64,000 bases of DNA from Haliscomenobacter sp965225875 (GTDB lineage: Bacteria; Bacteroidota; Bacteroidia; Chitinophagales; Saprospiraceae): positions 2,108,001 to 2,172,000 of the forward strand of contig NZ_CBDDBS010000002.1 of assembly GCF_965225875.1 (NCBI RefSeq), in the 5' to 3' direction. Position 1 is the stretch's first letter; each line of letters begins with the position of its first letter. Below the pieces are notes generated by a model that was not told where the DNA came from, did not search any database, and saw only the letters and a list, made by a program, of their open reading frames with translations. The position numbers and the translations under genes were made by a program. Positions 31,344 through 40,701 of this stretch are shown in pieces.

Positions 31344-33704
31344 ATGCTCCACCACAACCTCTTGTTGATTTACCGCAACATCAAACGATTTAAACACAGC
31401 TTTTTCATCAACTTGATCGGCTTGTCTACCGGATTGGCTTGTACCTTATTGATCTACCTTTGGGTCAACGATGAACTGAGTGTTGACCATTTTCATAAAA
31501 ACGACCAGCATTTGTTTCAGGTCATGGGCAACCTGGAAAACGAAGGCAAGTTGTTTACCCAATCGGCTACCCCCAAACACCTGGCCGAGTTGCTGAGCAC
31601 AGAAATGGCCGAAGTAGAAATGGCCGCTACGACTACCCCTCCCGCCTGGTTTCCCAAATTCACCCTGAATGCCCAACGCGATCCGATTAAAGGAGTAGGT
31701 AAATTTGCCAGTGGGGACTTCTTCCGCTTGTTTTCGTACGAACTTCTGCAAGGCAACAAAAACCAGGTACTGCGCGATAAAAGCGCTATTGTCATTTCAG
31801 AAAAACTGGCCAAAAGTTTGTTCAAATCCAACGAAAACGCCATCGGCAAAAGCCTGGAATGGGACCTGGCTGGTTTAAAAAAACAATGCACGGTAAGTGG
31901 TGTATTTAAAAACTTGCCCGCCAATGCCTCCGAGCAGTTTGACTTTGTGGTGCCCTTTGAATCGTTTTTGGACATCATCGGTCGGAGCCTTAGTTGGGAC
32001 AATCTATTCAATACTTATGTGGTGTTGAAAAAAGGGGTTGAGCAGGAGCAGTTCAATACCAAAATTGCGGATTACATTCAGCGCAAAAACCCAGGGGCAA
32101 AGATTGAGTTGTTCATCAAACCTTTTGCCGACAACTACCTGTACGGCCAGTACGAAAACGGCGTCCAGGCAGGTGGAAGGATCGAATACGTTCGCCTTTT
32201 TTCCCTCATCGCCCTGTTTATCCTGCTCATCGCCTGCGTCAATTTTATGAATCTGGCTACCGCCAAAGCGGCCAACCGGATCAAGGAGGTGGGCATCAAA
32301 AAAGCCATCGGAGCCCGCCGCAGTACCCTCATCTGGCAACATTTGGGGGAATCTACCGCCATGACCCTGCTCTCTTTTTTGGTGGCCGGGCTGCTGGTTG
32401 TGCTGCTCTTGCCAGCGTTTAATGAGCTTACGGGCAAACAACTGGCACTGAGCTGGAATCCGAATTTGTTGCTCGGTGCCCTGGCCATTGCTGCAGCTAC
32501 CAGCCTGGTTGCAGGCAGTTATCCGGCCTTTTACCTTTCCAGTTTCAAACCAGTGGCGGTGCTGAAAGGAAAATTTAGTACTTCTGGCGGAGAGCTACTG
32601 GCCCGCAAAGGACTGGTGGTTTTTCAATTTGGCATTTCCATCGTGTTCATTGTAGCCGTACTGGTCATTTACCAGCAAATTGAATTTGTACAAAACAAAA
32701 ACCTGGGCTACAAGCAAAACAACCTGCTCTACTTTGAAATGGAAGGCAAAGCCACGGCCAATCCGGAAGGTTTTTTGGCCGCTTTGCGCAAGGTGCCCGG
32801 TGTGGAATCGGCTGCAAATATGTTGACCAACATCGTCGTTGCGCCAGGCGGCAATCTGCCCAACATCGATTGGAAAGGGAAAAAAATTGCCTTTCAAAAT
32901 GTAGGGGTGGGTTACGGCATGATTGAAACCCTGGGCTTGGAGATGCGTTCTGGTCGGCCTTTTTCCAGGGCTTTCAGCTCTGACACCAGCAAGCTGATCT
33001 TCAATGAAGAGGCCGTAGCGGTGATGGGTTTGTCCGAACCTGTCGCAGGACAAGTCATCGATTTTGGCGGCAGAAAAGTAGAAGTTTTGGGCGTGGTTAA
33101 AAACTTCCACCTGCAATCCCTGCACGAACCCGTCAAACCTTTTTACTTCCGCTTCGATCGCATGTATGCCGTAACCGTGATGGTGCGTATCGCTGCGGGG
33201 ACCGAACAAAAGACCCTGGCCGCTTTGGCGCAGTTTTACAAAGATTACAATCCTGGTTTTGTGTTTGATTATACTTTTTTGGATCAAACTTACCGGGCGC
33301 AATATGTGGCTGAAAAACGGGTAGGACTGTTGTCGCGTTATTTTGGGGCCTTGGCCGTGCTGATTTCTTGTTTGGGGCTGTTTGGTCTGGCAGCCTTTAC
33401 AGCCGAGCGGCGGGGCAAGGAGATTGGAATCCGCAAAGTGTTGGGCGCATCGGTATTGAGTGTGATGCGACTGCTTTCCATGGATTTTGTCCGCCTGGTG
33501 CTGCTGGCCATTGTGCTGGCGCTTCCCATTGCCTGGTACCTGATGCGGGGGTGGCTGGCTGGATTTGCCTATCATATCGAGTTGCAGGCTTGGGTGTTTG
33601 TGTTGGCGGGCGTGGCGGCACTGGGTATTGCGATTCTGACTGTTGGTTATCAGGCGTTCAAAGCGGCCATTGTCAATCCAGTTGAATCATTAAAAACGGA
33701 ATAA
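31344..33704 (+). CDS. FtsX/MacB-type ABC permease 1
   Basis: 786 aa. N-terminal membrane span (FFINLIGLSTGLACTLLIYLWV, ~17-38), a large periplasmic MacB_PCD domain (~40-280), then FtsX core 1 with three spans (~285-410, including LIALFILLIACVNFMNLATA and the coupling stretch RIKEVGIKKAIGARR). A second periplasmic domain follows, then FtsX core 2 (~670-780, GLFGLAAFTAERRGKEIGIRKVLGAS). This duplicated layout is typical of Bacteroidota mechanotransmission-type permeases. No ATPase is encoded alongside. It ends 2 bp before the next permease, so the two are certainly co-transcribed. Confidence 0.93.
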   Translation: MLHHNLLLIYRNIKRFKHSFFINLIGLSTGLACTLLIYLWVNDELSVDHFHKNDQHLFQVMGNLENEGKLFTQSATPKHLAELLSTEMAEVEMAATTTPPAWFPKFTLNAQRDPIKGVGKFASGDFFRLFSYELLQGNKNQVLRDKSAIVISEKLAKSLFKSNENAIGKSLEWDLAGLKKQCTVSGVFKNLPANASEQFDFVVPFESFLDIIGRSLSWDNLFNTYVVLKKGVEQEQFNTKIADYIQRKNPGAKIELFIKPFADNYLYGQYENGVQAGGRIEYVRLFSLIALFILLIACVNFMNLATAKAANRIKEVGIKKAIGARRSTLIWQHLGESTAMTLLSFLVAGLLVVLLLPAFNELTGKQLALSWNPNLLLGALAIAAATSLVAGSYPAFYLSSFKPVAVLKGKFSTSGGELLARKGLVVFQFGISIVFIVAVLVIYQQIEFVQNKNLGYKQNNLLYFEMEGKATANPEGFLAALRKVPGVESAANMLTNIVVAPGGNLPNIDWKGKKIAFQNVGVGYGMIETLGLEMRSGRPFSRAFSSDTSKLIFNEEAVAVMGLSEPVAGQVIDFGGRKVEVLGVVKNFHLQSLHEPVKPFYFRFDRMYAVTVMVRIAAGTEQKTLAALAQFYKDYNPGFVFDYTFLDQTYRAQYVAEKRVGLLSRYFGALAVLISCLGLFGLAAFTAERRGKEIGIRKVLGASVLSVMRLLSMDFVRLVLLAIVLALPIAWYLMRGWLAGFAYHIELQAWVFVLAGVAALGIAILTVGYQAFKAAIVNPVESLKTE

Positions 33705-33706
33705 TC

Positions 33707-36166
33707 ATGCTGAAAAACCATTTCAAAATCGCTTTTCGCAACTTGTTGCGGTACAAATTGCACAGCTCGATCAATGTGATGGGGCTCGCTATTGGCATCA
33801 GCGCGTGTTTGGTTATTTTTCTGCTGGTTCACCACCAACGCAGTTTTGACACCTTTCATCCGGATAAGGAACGTATTTACCGCGTTTACACCGTTTACAG
33901 TGGCCTTTTTGAGGCAACCAACAGCGGTATTGCTTTCCCCATACCCGATGCCATTCGTAAGGAATGCACTGGAGTAGAAGCCGTCGGGCATTTTATGACT
34001 TTCAGCAACCTCAAAATAAGCCTGGGTGCGCAAAAAGAGCAGGGCAAGGTTTTTGAAGAACAAAACCACATCATTGCTGCTGAACCCGATTATTTTCGGG
34101 TATTTGATAGCTACCATTGGCTGGCGGGAACGCCCCAAACGGCGTTGAGTGAGCCTTTTAAAGTGGTGTTGACCGAGAGTAGGGCGAAGTTCTATTTCGG
34201 CAACATTGAGCCTCGCGCTGCCCTTGGTCAGGAAATCAGCTACAACGATTCACTGTTGGTGACGGTTTCCGGTATTGTCAGTGATTTGCCCAAACAGACC
34301 GACCTGAAATTTACCGATTTCATTTCTTTCAGCACCATCCCGCAAAGCTGGTTGAAGCACGATGTAGGTGGCTTAGAGGGCATGAAAGAATGGGGCAGTA
34401 CCACCAGTGCTTCTCAGGTTTTTATCAAATTGAACAAGGATGTTGAAGCAGCACGACTCAGCAAACAACTGGCCCAATTGGTCAAAAAATACCAACCCGA
34501 TAAAGATCCCAAACTCAAACTGGTGTACCCCATGCAAGCCCTCGCCGACTTGCGCTACTCCACTATCGGAATTTTTAACGACAGCGCCGCCCCTGCCAAC
34601 CGAAAAACGCTCAATGCTTTGGCACTGGTGGCAGGATTGCTCTTGTTGATTGCCTGCATCAATTTTATCAATCTGGCTACGGCCCAGTCTATTCAACGCT
34701 CCAAAGAGGTCGGCGTACGCAAGGTTTTGGGCGGCACCCGCGGTGTATTGATCAGCCAGTTTTTGGGCGAAACCCTGGTGATTACTTTTGTCGCTATGTT
34801 GTTTTCCATTGCCTTGTCGAAGGGCGCAATGGCATTTTTCCGGGAGTTTTTGCCCGAAGGTCTAACCTTTGACTTGTTTACGCCTAGTGTTCTGGCCTTT
34901 ATTGGTGCGGTGGTGTTGCTGGTGAGTGTTCTGGCGGGTTTGTATCCGGCCTTTGTGCTTTCGGGTTTCCGGCCTGCCTTGGCTTTGAAGGCCAAGTTGT
35001 CTAGCAAAGGTACAGGCAGCGGGGTGGAATGGCTGCGCAAAGGTTTGATCGTTTTTCAATTTACCTTCTCCCTGGCGCTGATTGCTGGGACCCTCATCAT
35101 CGGGCGGCAAATCAAATTTATGCAAAATGCGGAATTGGGTTTCAATGCAGATGCGGTGGTGCATTTTCGGCCACCCTTCCAGTATGAGTCGGAGAAAAAA
35201 GCCCTATTGGGCAACCAACTGCGGCAATTGATTGGCGTAAAAAGTGTTTCGATCCACGCGGATGCACCGGCTTCACAAGGAATCAATACCCGCATTTTCA
35301 ATTACAAAGGCAAAAAAGAAACCGCAGATTACGAGTTTTTGGTCAAAGGCGCGGATACTGCGTACCTGCATCTGTACGATATTGCACTTCTGGCTGGACG
35401 CAATCTTTTGCCTGCTGATTCCACGCGGGAATACCTGATCAATGAAACGGCATTGAAACAACTGGGTTTTAAACATCCACAAGATGCCCTGGGCAAAGGG
35501 ATCATTGAAGAGGGCAAGGAATTCCCGATTGTGGGTGTGGTCAAAGATTTTCACAGCCGTTCTTTGCATGAGCCCATCCGTCCCCTGGTAATCGCGATTA
35601 GTCCTTTGAACCAGCGCCGGGAACTGAGCCTCAAATTGGCAACCCAAGGCAAGGGCCTTGATTCTTTTAAAGCGACGATGGAGCAGGTGGAACAAATTTG
35701 GAAAACCGTTTATCCTGGCGAAAAATTTGAATACACCTTTGTAGACCAGGATATTGCAAAATTTTATGAAAACGAGCAACGCACTTCAAAAATCATGAGT
35801 GCAGCTACAGGAATTGCCATCTTTATTTCCTGCATTGGCTTGTTTGGTTTGGTGTCTTTTATGATCGGCCGACGGACCAAAGAAATTGGGGTGCGCAAAA
35901 TTCTGGGGGCTTCCATTTCCAATATCGTGGCCCTGTTGTCGAAAGAACTTTTGTTGTTAGTAGGTATCTCGATCCTTTTGGGTTCACCAATTGCCTGGTA
36001 TTTGGCGCAGCAATGGTTGAAAGATTTTGCTTTTCACATTGCGATTGAGTGGTGGATGTTCGCCTTGGCTGGGGGACTGGCGATTGCTTTTGCGTTGCTG
36101 ACGCTGAGTTATCAGGCGATTCGGGCAGCCATTGTCAATCCGGTGGATTCGTTGCGGAATGAGTGA
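33707..36166 (+). CDS. FtsX/MacB-type ABC permease 2
   Basis: 819 aa, a paralogue of the preceding gene with the same order: first span (INVMGLAIGISACLVIFLLV), periplasmic domain, FtsX core 1 (LALVAGLLLLIACINFINLATAQ, RSKEVGVRKVLGGTR), second periplasmic domain, FtsX core 2 (GLFGLVSFMIGRRTKEIGVRKILGAS) and the family-typical C-terminus NPVDSLRNE. Two tandem permeases could form a heterodimer served by an ATPase encoded elsewhere. A strong hairpin (36218-36309) follows the stop. Confidence 0.93.
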   Translation: MLKNHFKIAFRNLLRYKLHSSINVMGLAIGISACLVIFLLVHHQRSFDTFHPDKERIYRVYTVYSGLFEATNSGIAFPIPDAIRKECTGVEAVGHFMTFSNLKISLGAQKEQGKVFEEQNHIIAAEPDYFRVFDSYHWLAGTPQTALSEPFKVVLTESRAKFYFGNIEPRAALGQEISYNDSLLVTVSGIVSDLPKQTDLKFTDFISFSTIPQSWLKHDVGGLEGMKEWGSTTSASQVFIKLNKDVEAARLSKQLAQLVKKYQPDKDPKLKLVYPMQALADLRYSTIGIFNDSAAPANRKTLNALALVAGLLLLIACINFINLATAQSIQRSKEVGVRKVLGGTRGVLISQFLGETLVITFVAMLFSIALSKGAMAFFREFLPEGLTFDLFTPSVLAFIGAVVLLVSVLAGLYPAFVLSGFRPALALKAKLSSKGTGSGVEWLRKGLIVFQFTFSLALIAGTLIIGRQIKFMQNAELGFNADAVVHFRPPFQYESEKKALLGNQLRQLIGVKSVSIHADAPASQGINTRIFNYKGKKETADYEFLVKGADTAYLHLYDIALLAGRNLLPADSTREYLINETALKQLGFKHPQDALGKGIIEEGKEFPIVGVVKDFHSRSLHEPIRPLVIAISPLNQRRELSLKLATQGKGLDSFKATMEQVEQIWKTVYPGEKFEYTFVDQDIAKFYENEQRTSKIMSAATGIAIFISCIGLFGLVSFMIGRRTKEIGVRKILGASISNIVALLSKELLLLVGISILLGSPIAWYLAQQWLKDFAFHIAIEWWMFALAGGLAIAFALLTLSYQAIRAAIVNPVDSLRNE

Positions 36167-36217
36167 AATACAAGAATAAACATAGCCTCTTGGGCATAAA
36201 AGTATCTAAGGCGTAAC

Positions 36218-36309
36218 CTTTCTAAGGTGCTTTAAGGTGCCTAAGGTGGTTCAAAACAAACATAACATAAATTTGAACCACCTTAGGCACCTTAGAGCAC
36301 CTTAGAAGG
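36218..36309. terminator. hairpin between permease 2 and the convergent ankyrin gene
   Basis: Near-perfect stem of ~36 bp (CTAAGGTGC-TTTAAGGTGCC-TAAGGTGGTTCAAA with its complement) and a 16-nt A-rich loop, lying between convergent genes. The 9-mer CTAAGGTGC and variants repeat within the arm. It probably serves as a bidirectional transcript end, and it is also a repeat-type element. Confidence 0.65.
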
Positions 36310-36316
36310 TATTCAC

Positions 36317-37186
36317 TTATCCTGCCTGTTGTTGTAAGTACTCCGCAATCGCGGTATATTTTTCCCTCATTGTAGGATCTTCAAATTCCTCCGTAGTCAA
36401 CGAATACTGCGCCCAACCCAAAGGTGTCCCCTCATAAATCTTGTCTTTTAAATCCAGTCTGGCACCCGCCTCCACCAATACCTTAACCGCTTCCAGACTA
36501 CTTGACCATACCGCCTGATGCAAGGCAGTGGCGTGTGAATGAAAACCCTCGTCAGGATCTGGATAAGCATTGGGGTTTACACCCTGATCTAACAAATAAG
36601 CCAGAGCGCGTACATTTCCGAAAAATGCCGCAGCCACCAGGGCGACTTCTGCCTTAGTGGTACTGGCAGTTTGCATCAATTTGGGAACATCATCCCAGCG
36701 ATCAAGGCAGATGGCGGTGGTTAGAGTGAGTTGAGCGCCCCGCTCCAGGAGCCGCTGGGTCGCAGCTCTATTGCCATGCGCCAGGGCGCCATGCCCAAGA
36801 CCAATGTTAGCCCCCTCGTCGATGAGCAAATCCATCAATTCAATTTGTACCCCACTTTTGCGCGGTGTACTACCGGTGACGACCAGGCCAAGGGTGTAAT
36901 CCAGTTGCACTTGCAGGGTGTCCAGGTTTTGGCCTTTGATTTTGTTGATAATCAGGGCACAAATCGCAACAATATTGGCGGACAATTTGCCGTGACGGAT
37001 GGGATTGTCGGCTACGAACCAGAGGAGGTAAGGCAGTTGGAAATAGCCCTCAGTGGGACTGTCCAGGCGCATACCCACCAATTCAGGGTGTTCTGCGAGT
37101 AAACCTTGCAAGGTCTCTAACTTGCCCTGATCAATGGCCTCAACGGCTTCGCGGAACAAGGGGTCTTTGATGACAAAATCTTCCAT
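36317..37186 (-). CDS. ankyrin-repeat protein
   Basis: 289 aa, cytoplasmic. Ankyrin-type helical repeats extend from about residue 15 to 275. Recognisable units include GKLETLQGLLAEHPELVG, MDLLIDEGANIGLGHGALAHGNRAATQRLLERGAQL, FFGNVRALAYLLDQGVNPNA and TALHQAVWSSSLEAVKVLVEAGARLDLKDKIYEGTPLGWA. It is a protein-protein interaction module with no catalytic domain. The function is unknown. The gene is alone, converging on the permease pair. Confidence 0.88.
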   Translation of the reverse strand: MEDFVIKDPLFREAVEAIDQGKLETLQGLLAEHPELVGMRLDSPTEGYFQLPYLLWFVADNPIRHGKLSANIVAICALIINKIKGQNLDTLQVQLDYTLGLVVTGSTPRKSGVQIELMDLLIDEGANIGLGHGALAHGNRAATQRLLERGAQLTLTTAICLDRWDDVPKLMQTASTTKAEVALVAAAFFGNVRALAYLLDQGVNPNAYPDPDEGFHSHATALHQAVWSSSLEAVKVLVEAGARLDLKDKIYEGTPLGWAQYSLTTEEFEDPTMREKYTAIAEYLQQQAG

Positions 37187-37419
37187 AGCTTTATTGTTTT
37201 AAACAACGCCTTGTCTGTCAAATATTTGGGTGATTTTTTTCAAAATTAAAAACATTATTCACTAAACAAAACCAATTATTTTATTTTTCACAAAAGCGGA
37301 CAGGATTGTTCGAGGCCGAACATTGCTTGAATATTTTGCATACTCAAGCAATTGATTATTTGAATTTTATTTTGTTGGTATAAAAATTGGGGGAGCTAAT
37401 TAGAAGTTACATCAAGCCT

Positions 37420-38139
37420 ATGCAGTACCCATCACTCCGCCACTGTATCCTATTTGTAGTTTTTTGCTTTTTCCTGAGCCCTCTTTCATGTCAGTCGCCT
37501 CAGAGAAAGGCTTCTAATTTAACTGCATTACAATCAAAATTGGAGTCCGATCGAAGTCACCAGGCTTACAATGCACTACAATTTTTACTGGCTGAACATT
37601 ACACAGATTTAAGTACGGAAGAGAGAAAATCCTTGCGGGCAAGTTTGGAAAAACATGCAAAATGGTCATCGGCAATCCTTTGCCCGAATACCGAACCGGG
37701 TATAAAATTGCACCTCGAAGGTCGATTGCTCAATGAAAAAAATCAAGCCATTGCAGGAGCCAAACTGCATATATTTCACACCGACAGTCGGGGTTATTAT
37801 TCGCCGCTGGATTCGATTTCAGGTAGAATGTTGGAGCAAGACCCGCGACTGGATGGTTTTTTACACACGGATGAACAGGGCAGTTTTTCGATCCAGACCG
37901 TGCGTCCAGCCAATTACCCCAAAAAGTACGAGGGGCGCTTATTGCCGCAGCACATCCATATTTTGGCCTATGCTGATGGTTATGCAATTCGCTCTGCTCA
38001 AGTAGTTTTTAGTGATGATCCGGCCATGAATGAACATTGGCTGGATTGGGCAAAAAAAGGGAAACACCCCCTGGTGCAGCTGGAAAAAACAGCTGCGGAT
38101 TTAAATGGAAAATTTGAGCTACATCTGGTCAAAAAATAA
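37420..38139 (+). CDS. lipoprotein with intradiol dioxygenase-like fold
   Basis: 239 aa from ATG 37420, which gives a good lipoprotein signal with Cys24 (FLSPLSC); the longer TTG start would spoil it. Residues ~95-230 resemble the intradiol ring-cleavage dioxygenase core. The order is GRLLNEKNQAIAGAKLHIFHTDSRGYY, then DGFLHTDEQGSFSIQTVRP, then YPKKY and QHIHI. The four iron-ligand positions appear kept: Tyr126/127, Tyr166, His178 and His180. Cytosolic catechol dioxygenases open aromatic rings; this one is predicted to be exported and lipid-anchored, so the true substrate is unclear. Confidence 0.82.
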   Translation: MQYPSLRHCILFVVFCFFLSPLSCQSPQRKASNLTALQSKLESDRSHQAYNALQFLLAEHYTDLSTEERKSLRASLEKHAKWSSAILCPNTEPGIKLHLEGRLLNEKNQAIAGAKLHIFHTDSRGYYSPLDSISGRMLEQDPRLDGFLHTDEQGSFSIQTVRPANYPKKYEGRLLPQHIHILAYADGYAIRSAQVVFSDDPAMNEHWLDWAKKGKHPLVQLEKTAADLNGKFELHLVKK

Positions 38140-38169
38140 ACTTCGTGTACCACCCTAAAACAGCATGCC

Positions 38170-40590
38170 ATGTGGAAGAATTATTTCAAAATCGCCCTCC
38201 GCAATCTGCGCAAACAACGCGCCTTTTCCATTGTGAACATCATGGGTTTATCCCTCGGGATGGCGGCCTCCCTGGTGATTCTCAATTACCTGAATTTTGA
38301 AAAGGGTTACGATAGCTTCCATGTGAATGCCGAACGCATTTACCGGGTGCCCATGGAAATCACCGAAAAAGGTGGCGCTACCCAAACTTTCGCTTTCACC
38401 TATCCCCCCGTAGCCACTTCTATGATGAAGGATTTTCCGGAGGTTGAAACGGCGGTGCGCTGGCGAGGCCAAGGCGGGCCCATTAAGGTTAATGAGCAGG
38501 TGTATCTGGAACCTGGCCTGCTCTTTTTTGTGGATCGCTCAGTGTTTGATATTTTTTCCTTTCCCTTCGCCAAAGGCAATGCCCGCGTTGCCCTCAATGA
38601 GCTGAACGACGTGGTTTTGACAGAGAGCATCGCTCAAAAATATTTTGGAGGAGGAGAAGCCCTCGGCCGAACCATTCGTTATCAGGAGGAGGATTATGTG
38701 GTTAAAGCCGTTCTGAAGGATTTGCCTGAAAACTCCCACATCCGCTTCGGCATCCTCTTCAATTTTGACAAATACATCCAATTGGTGGAAGCACAAGGTG
38801 GCCGCATCCGCGACAACTGGGGCTGGTCGGACTATTACACCTATGTCTTGCTGAAACCCGGGGCCGACGTCAATACCTTACGCGCCAAAATGCCTTCCTT
38901 CGCTGAGCGCTACAAGGGTGAAGACATGAAAGCCACCAGCTATACCATGCAGTTTTTGTTGCAACCCCTGAAAGACATTCACCTCAAATCCCATTACGAT
39001 TATGAATTTCAAGGCAATGGCAATTTCAAATACCTAGGCTTTTTGGCCATCGCAGGGTTCATCATTCTAGTCATCGCCTGGATCAATTATGTCAATCTGG
39101 CCACAGCCCGGGCTTTGGATCGCTCCAAGGAAATCGGGATTCGCAAGGTGGTTGGAGCCGTTCGGCAACAACTGATTCGGCAGTTTTTGGTAGAGGCATT
39201 GCTGGTCAATCTAGTTGCGATTGTGCTGGGTTTGCTGATCTTTCAACTATCACTTCCGTATTTTAGCGAGCTCGTGGGCAAAAAAATCCCGGGGCTTGGT
39301 TTACAAAACTGGAGCTTTTGGTTAGCCTTGGCAGGCATTTTTGTAGCAGGGTCGCTGCTGGCAGGGTTTTACCCAGCCTTTGTGATGTCGGGCTTCCGGC
39401 CTATCCAAACCTTAAAAAGTGCAGCCTTGAATGAAACAGGCAAAATTGGAAACAACCTCTTGCGCAAGATTTTAGTGGTGGGGCAGTTTTCGGCAGCCAT
39501 TATTTTGGTGGCGGTCATCATGGGTTTATTCCAGCAAATGCGCTACATGCAAAACCTGGATTTGGGCGTCAACATCGAACAAACCCTGGTAGTGCAGGAA
39601 ACCATGCCCCGTGATAGCCTGGGTTTGTTGAAGGTAAAATCTTACTTGCAGGAACTGGAACGTTATCCCGATATCATCAACACCAGCGCCTCCACCGATA
39701 TCCCCGGTAAAGAAGTGGGCAATTCCACCACCTTCTGGCGGAAAAACACCCGCAATGAAAAACGCTGCCGCACCCTTGGGGTAGACGAACATTTTTTAGA
39801 CAATTATGGCCTGAAAATCATCGCCGGGAGGCAGTTTCGAGAAAACTTTGCTTCTGACGCCGCTCAACGCAACATCGTTTTGAACGAAACCGCTGCCCGC
39901 ATTATCGGGTTTGAAACACCTGAAGCGGCCATTGGACAAAAAGTCACCTATTCCGATGGTGATCTGACTGTAGTGGGCGTGTTGAAGGACTACCATCAGG
40001 AATCGCTCCGCAACGATTTCGACCCCATCGTTTTTTATGCCAGTTCCAATTTTTGGCAGTTTTATTCGCTGAAAGTGAATACCACCAACATGCAGGAAAC
40101 CCTGGCGAAGGTGGAAAGCACCTGGAAATCCTATTTTCCGGGCAACCCATTCCAATACGTTTTCCTGGATGAATTTTATAACCAGCAATACAAGGTGGAT
40201 CGGCAGTTCAACGCCATCCTTTGGTGTTTTACCCTGCTCGCGATTGTAGTGGCTTGCCTGGGTTTGTTGGGCTTATCGGCCTTTATATTGGCCAAACGGG
40301 CCAAAGAAATCAGCATCCGCAAGGTTTTGGGGGCCAATATCGGGCAAATTTTAAGTTTGGTGACGAGCGAGTACTTCCGGCTGATTTTGATCGCTGGGGT
40401 GGTGGCATTGCCCCTGGCTTATGTATTGATGCAGCAATGGTTGAAGAGTTATGTTTTCCGCATCCAGGTGGGCTGGTGGTTTTTTGTATTGCCGATTCTG
40501 GGCGTGGTGCTGATTGCCGGGCTGACGGTAGGTTGGCAGAGTATTCGGGCGGCAATGGCGAACCCTGTGAAGTCGATGCGGAATGAATAA
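38170..40590 (+). CDS. FtsX/MacB-type ABC permease 3
   Basis: 806 aa, third paralogue of the duplicated FtsX layout. It begins MWKNYFKIALRN, then a first span (VNIMGLSLGMAASLVILNYL), a periplasmic domain, core 1 (FLAIAGFIILVIAWINYVNLATARALDRSKEIGIRKVVGA), a second periplasmic domain, core 2 (GLLGLSAFILAKRAKEISIRKVLGAN) and the C-terminal MRNE. It is transcribed 30 bp after the dioxygenase-like lipoprotein, so the two probably share an mRNA. No ATPase gene is nearby. Confidence 0.93.
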   Translation: MWKNYFKIALRNLRKQRAFSIVNIMGLSLGMAASLVILNYLNFEKGYDSFHVNAERIYRVPMEITEKGGATQTFAFTYPPVATSMMKDFPEVETAVRWRGQGGPIKVNEQVYLEPGLLFFVDRSVFDIFSFPFAKGNARVALNELNDVVLTESIAQKYFGGGEALGRTIRYQEEDYVVKAVLKDLPENSHIRFGILFNFDKYIQLVEAQGGRIRDNWGWSDYYTYVLLKPGADVNTLRAKMPSFAERYKGEDMKATSYTMQFLLQPLKDIHLKSHYDYEFQGNGNFKYLGFLAIAGFIILVIAWINYVNLATARALDRSKEIGIRKVVGAVRQQLIRQFLVEALLVNLVAIVLGLLIFQLSLPYFSELVGKKIPGLGLQNWSFWLALAGIFVAGSLLAGFYPAFVMSGFRPIQTLKSAALNETGKIGNNLLRKILVVGQFSAAIILVAVIMGLFQQMRYMQNLDLGVNIEQTLVVQETMPRDSLGLLKVKSYLQELERYPDIINTSASTDIPGKEVGNSTTFWRKNTRNEKRCRTLGVDEHFLDNYGLKIIAGRQFRENFASDAAQRNIVLNETAARIIGFETPEAAIGQKVTYSDGDLTVVGVLKDYHQESLRNDFDPIVFYASSNFWQFYSLKVNTTNMQETLAKVESTWKSYFPGNPFQYVFLDEFYNQQYKVDRQFNAILWCFTLLAIVVACLGLLGLSAFILAKRAKEISIRKVLGANIGQILSLVTSEYFRLILIAGVVALPLAYVLMQQWLKSYVFRIQVGWWFFVLPILGVVLIAGLTVGWQSIRAAMANPVKSMRNE

Positions 40591-40610
40591 GTTCTAAAGT
40601 GATTCTTAAG

Positions 40611-40665
40611 TGCCTTTGGTTTCTTAGGTGGTAAAAAGATTTCACCACCTAAGAAACCGAAGGCA
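40611..40665. terminator. bidirectional hairpin between convergent genes
   Basis: A 22-bp stem (TGCCTTTGGTTTCTTAGGTGGT and its complement) with a short A/T loop, placed between permease 3 (plus) and the DUF2911 gene (minus). It is similar in design to the hairpin at 36218-36309, including the shared AGGTGGT. Confidence 0.7.
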
Positions 40666-40701
40666 CCTCAGCAGCACCTCAGCAGCTCGGAGGCGTATGG
40701 T

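Noticed and set aside
32595..33575. 326-codon minus-strand ORF inside permease 1
   Set aside because: It is antisense to the FtsX core coding sequence, with a His/Gln-rich composition typical of a shadow frame.
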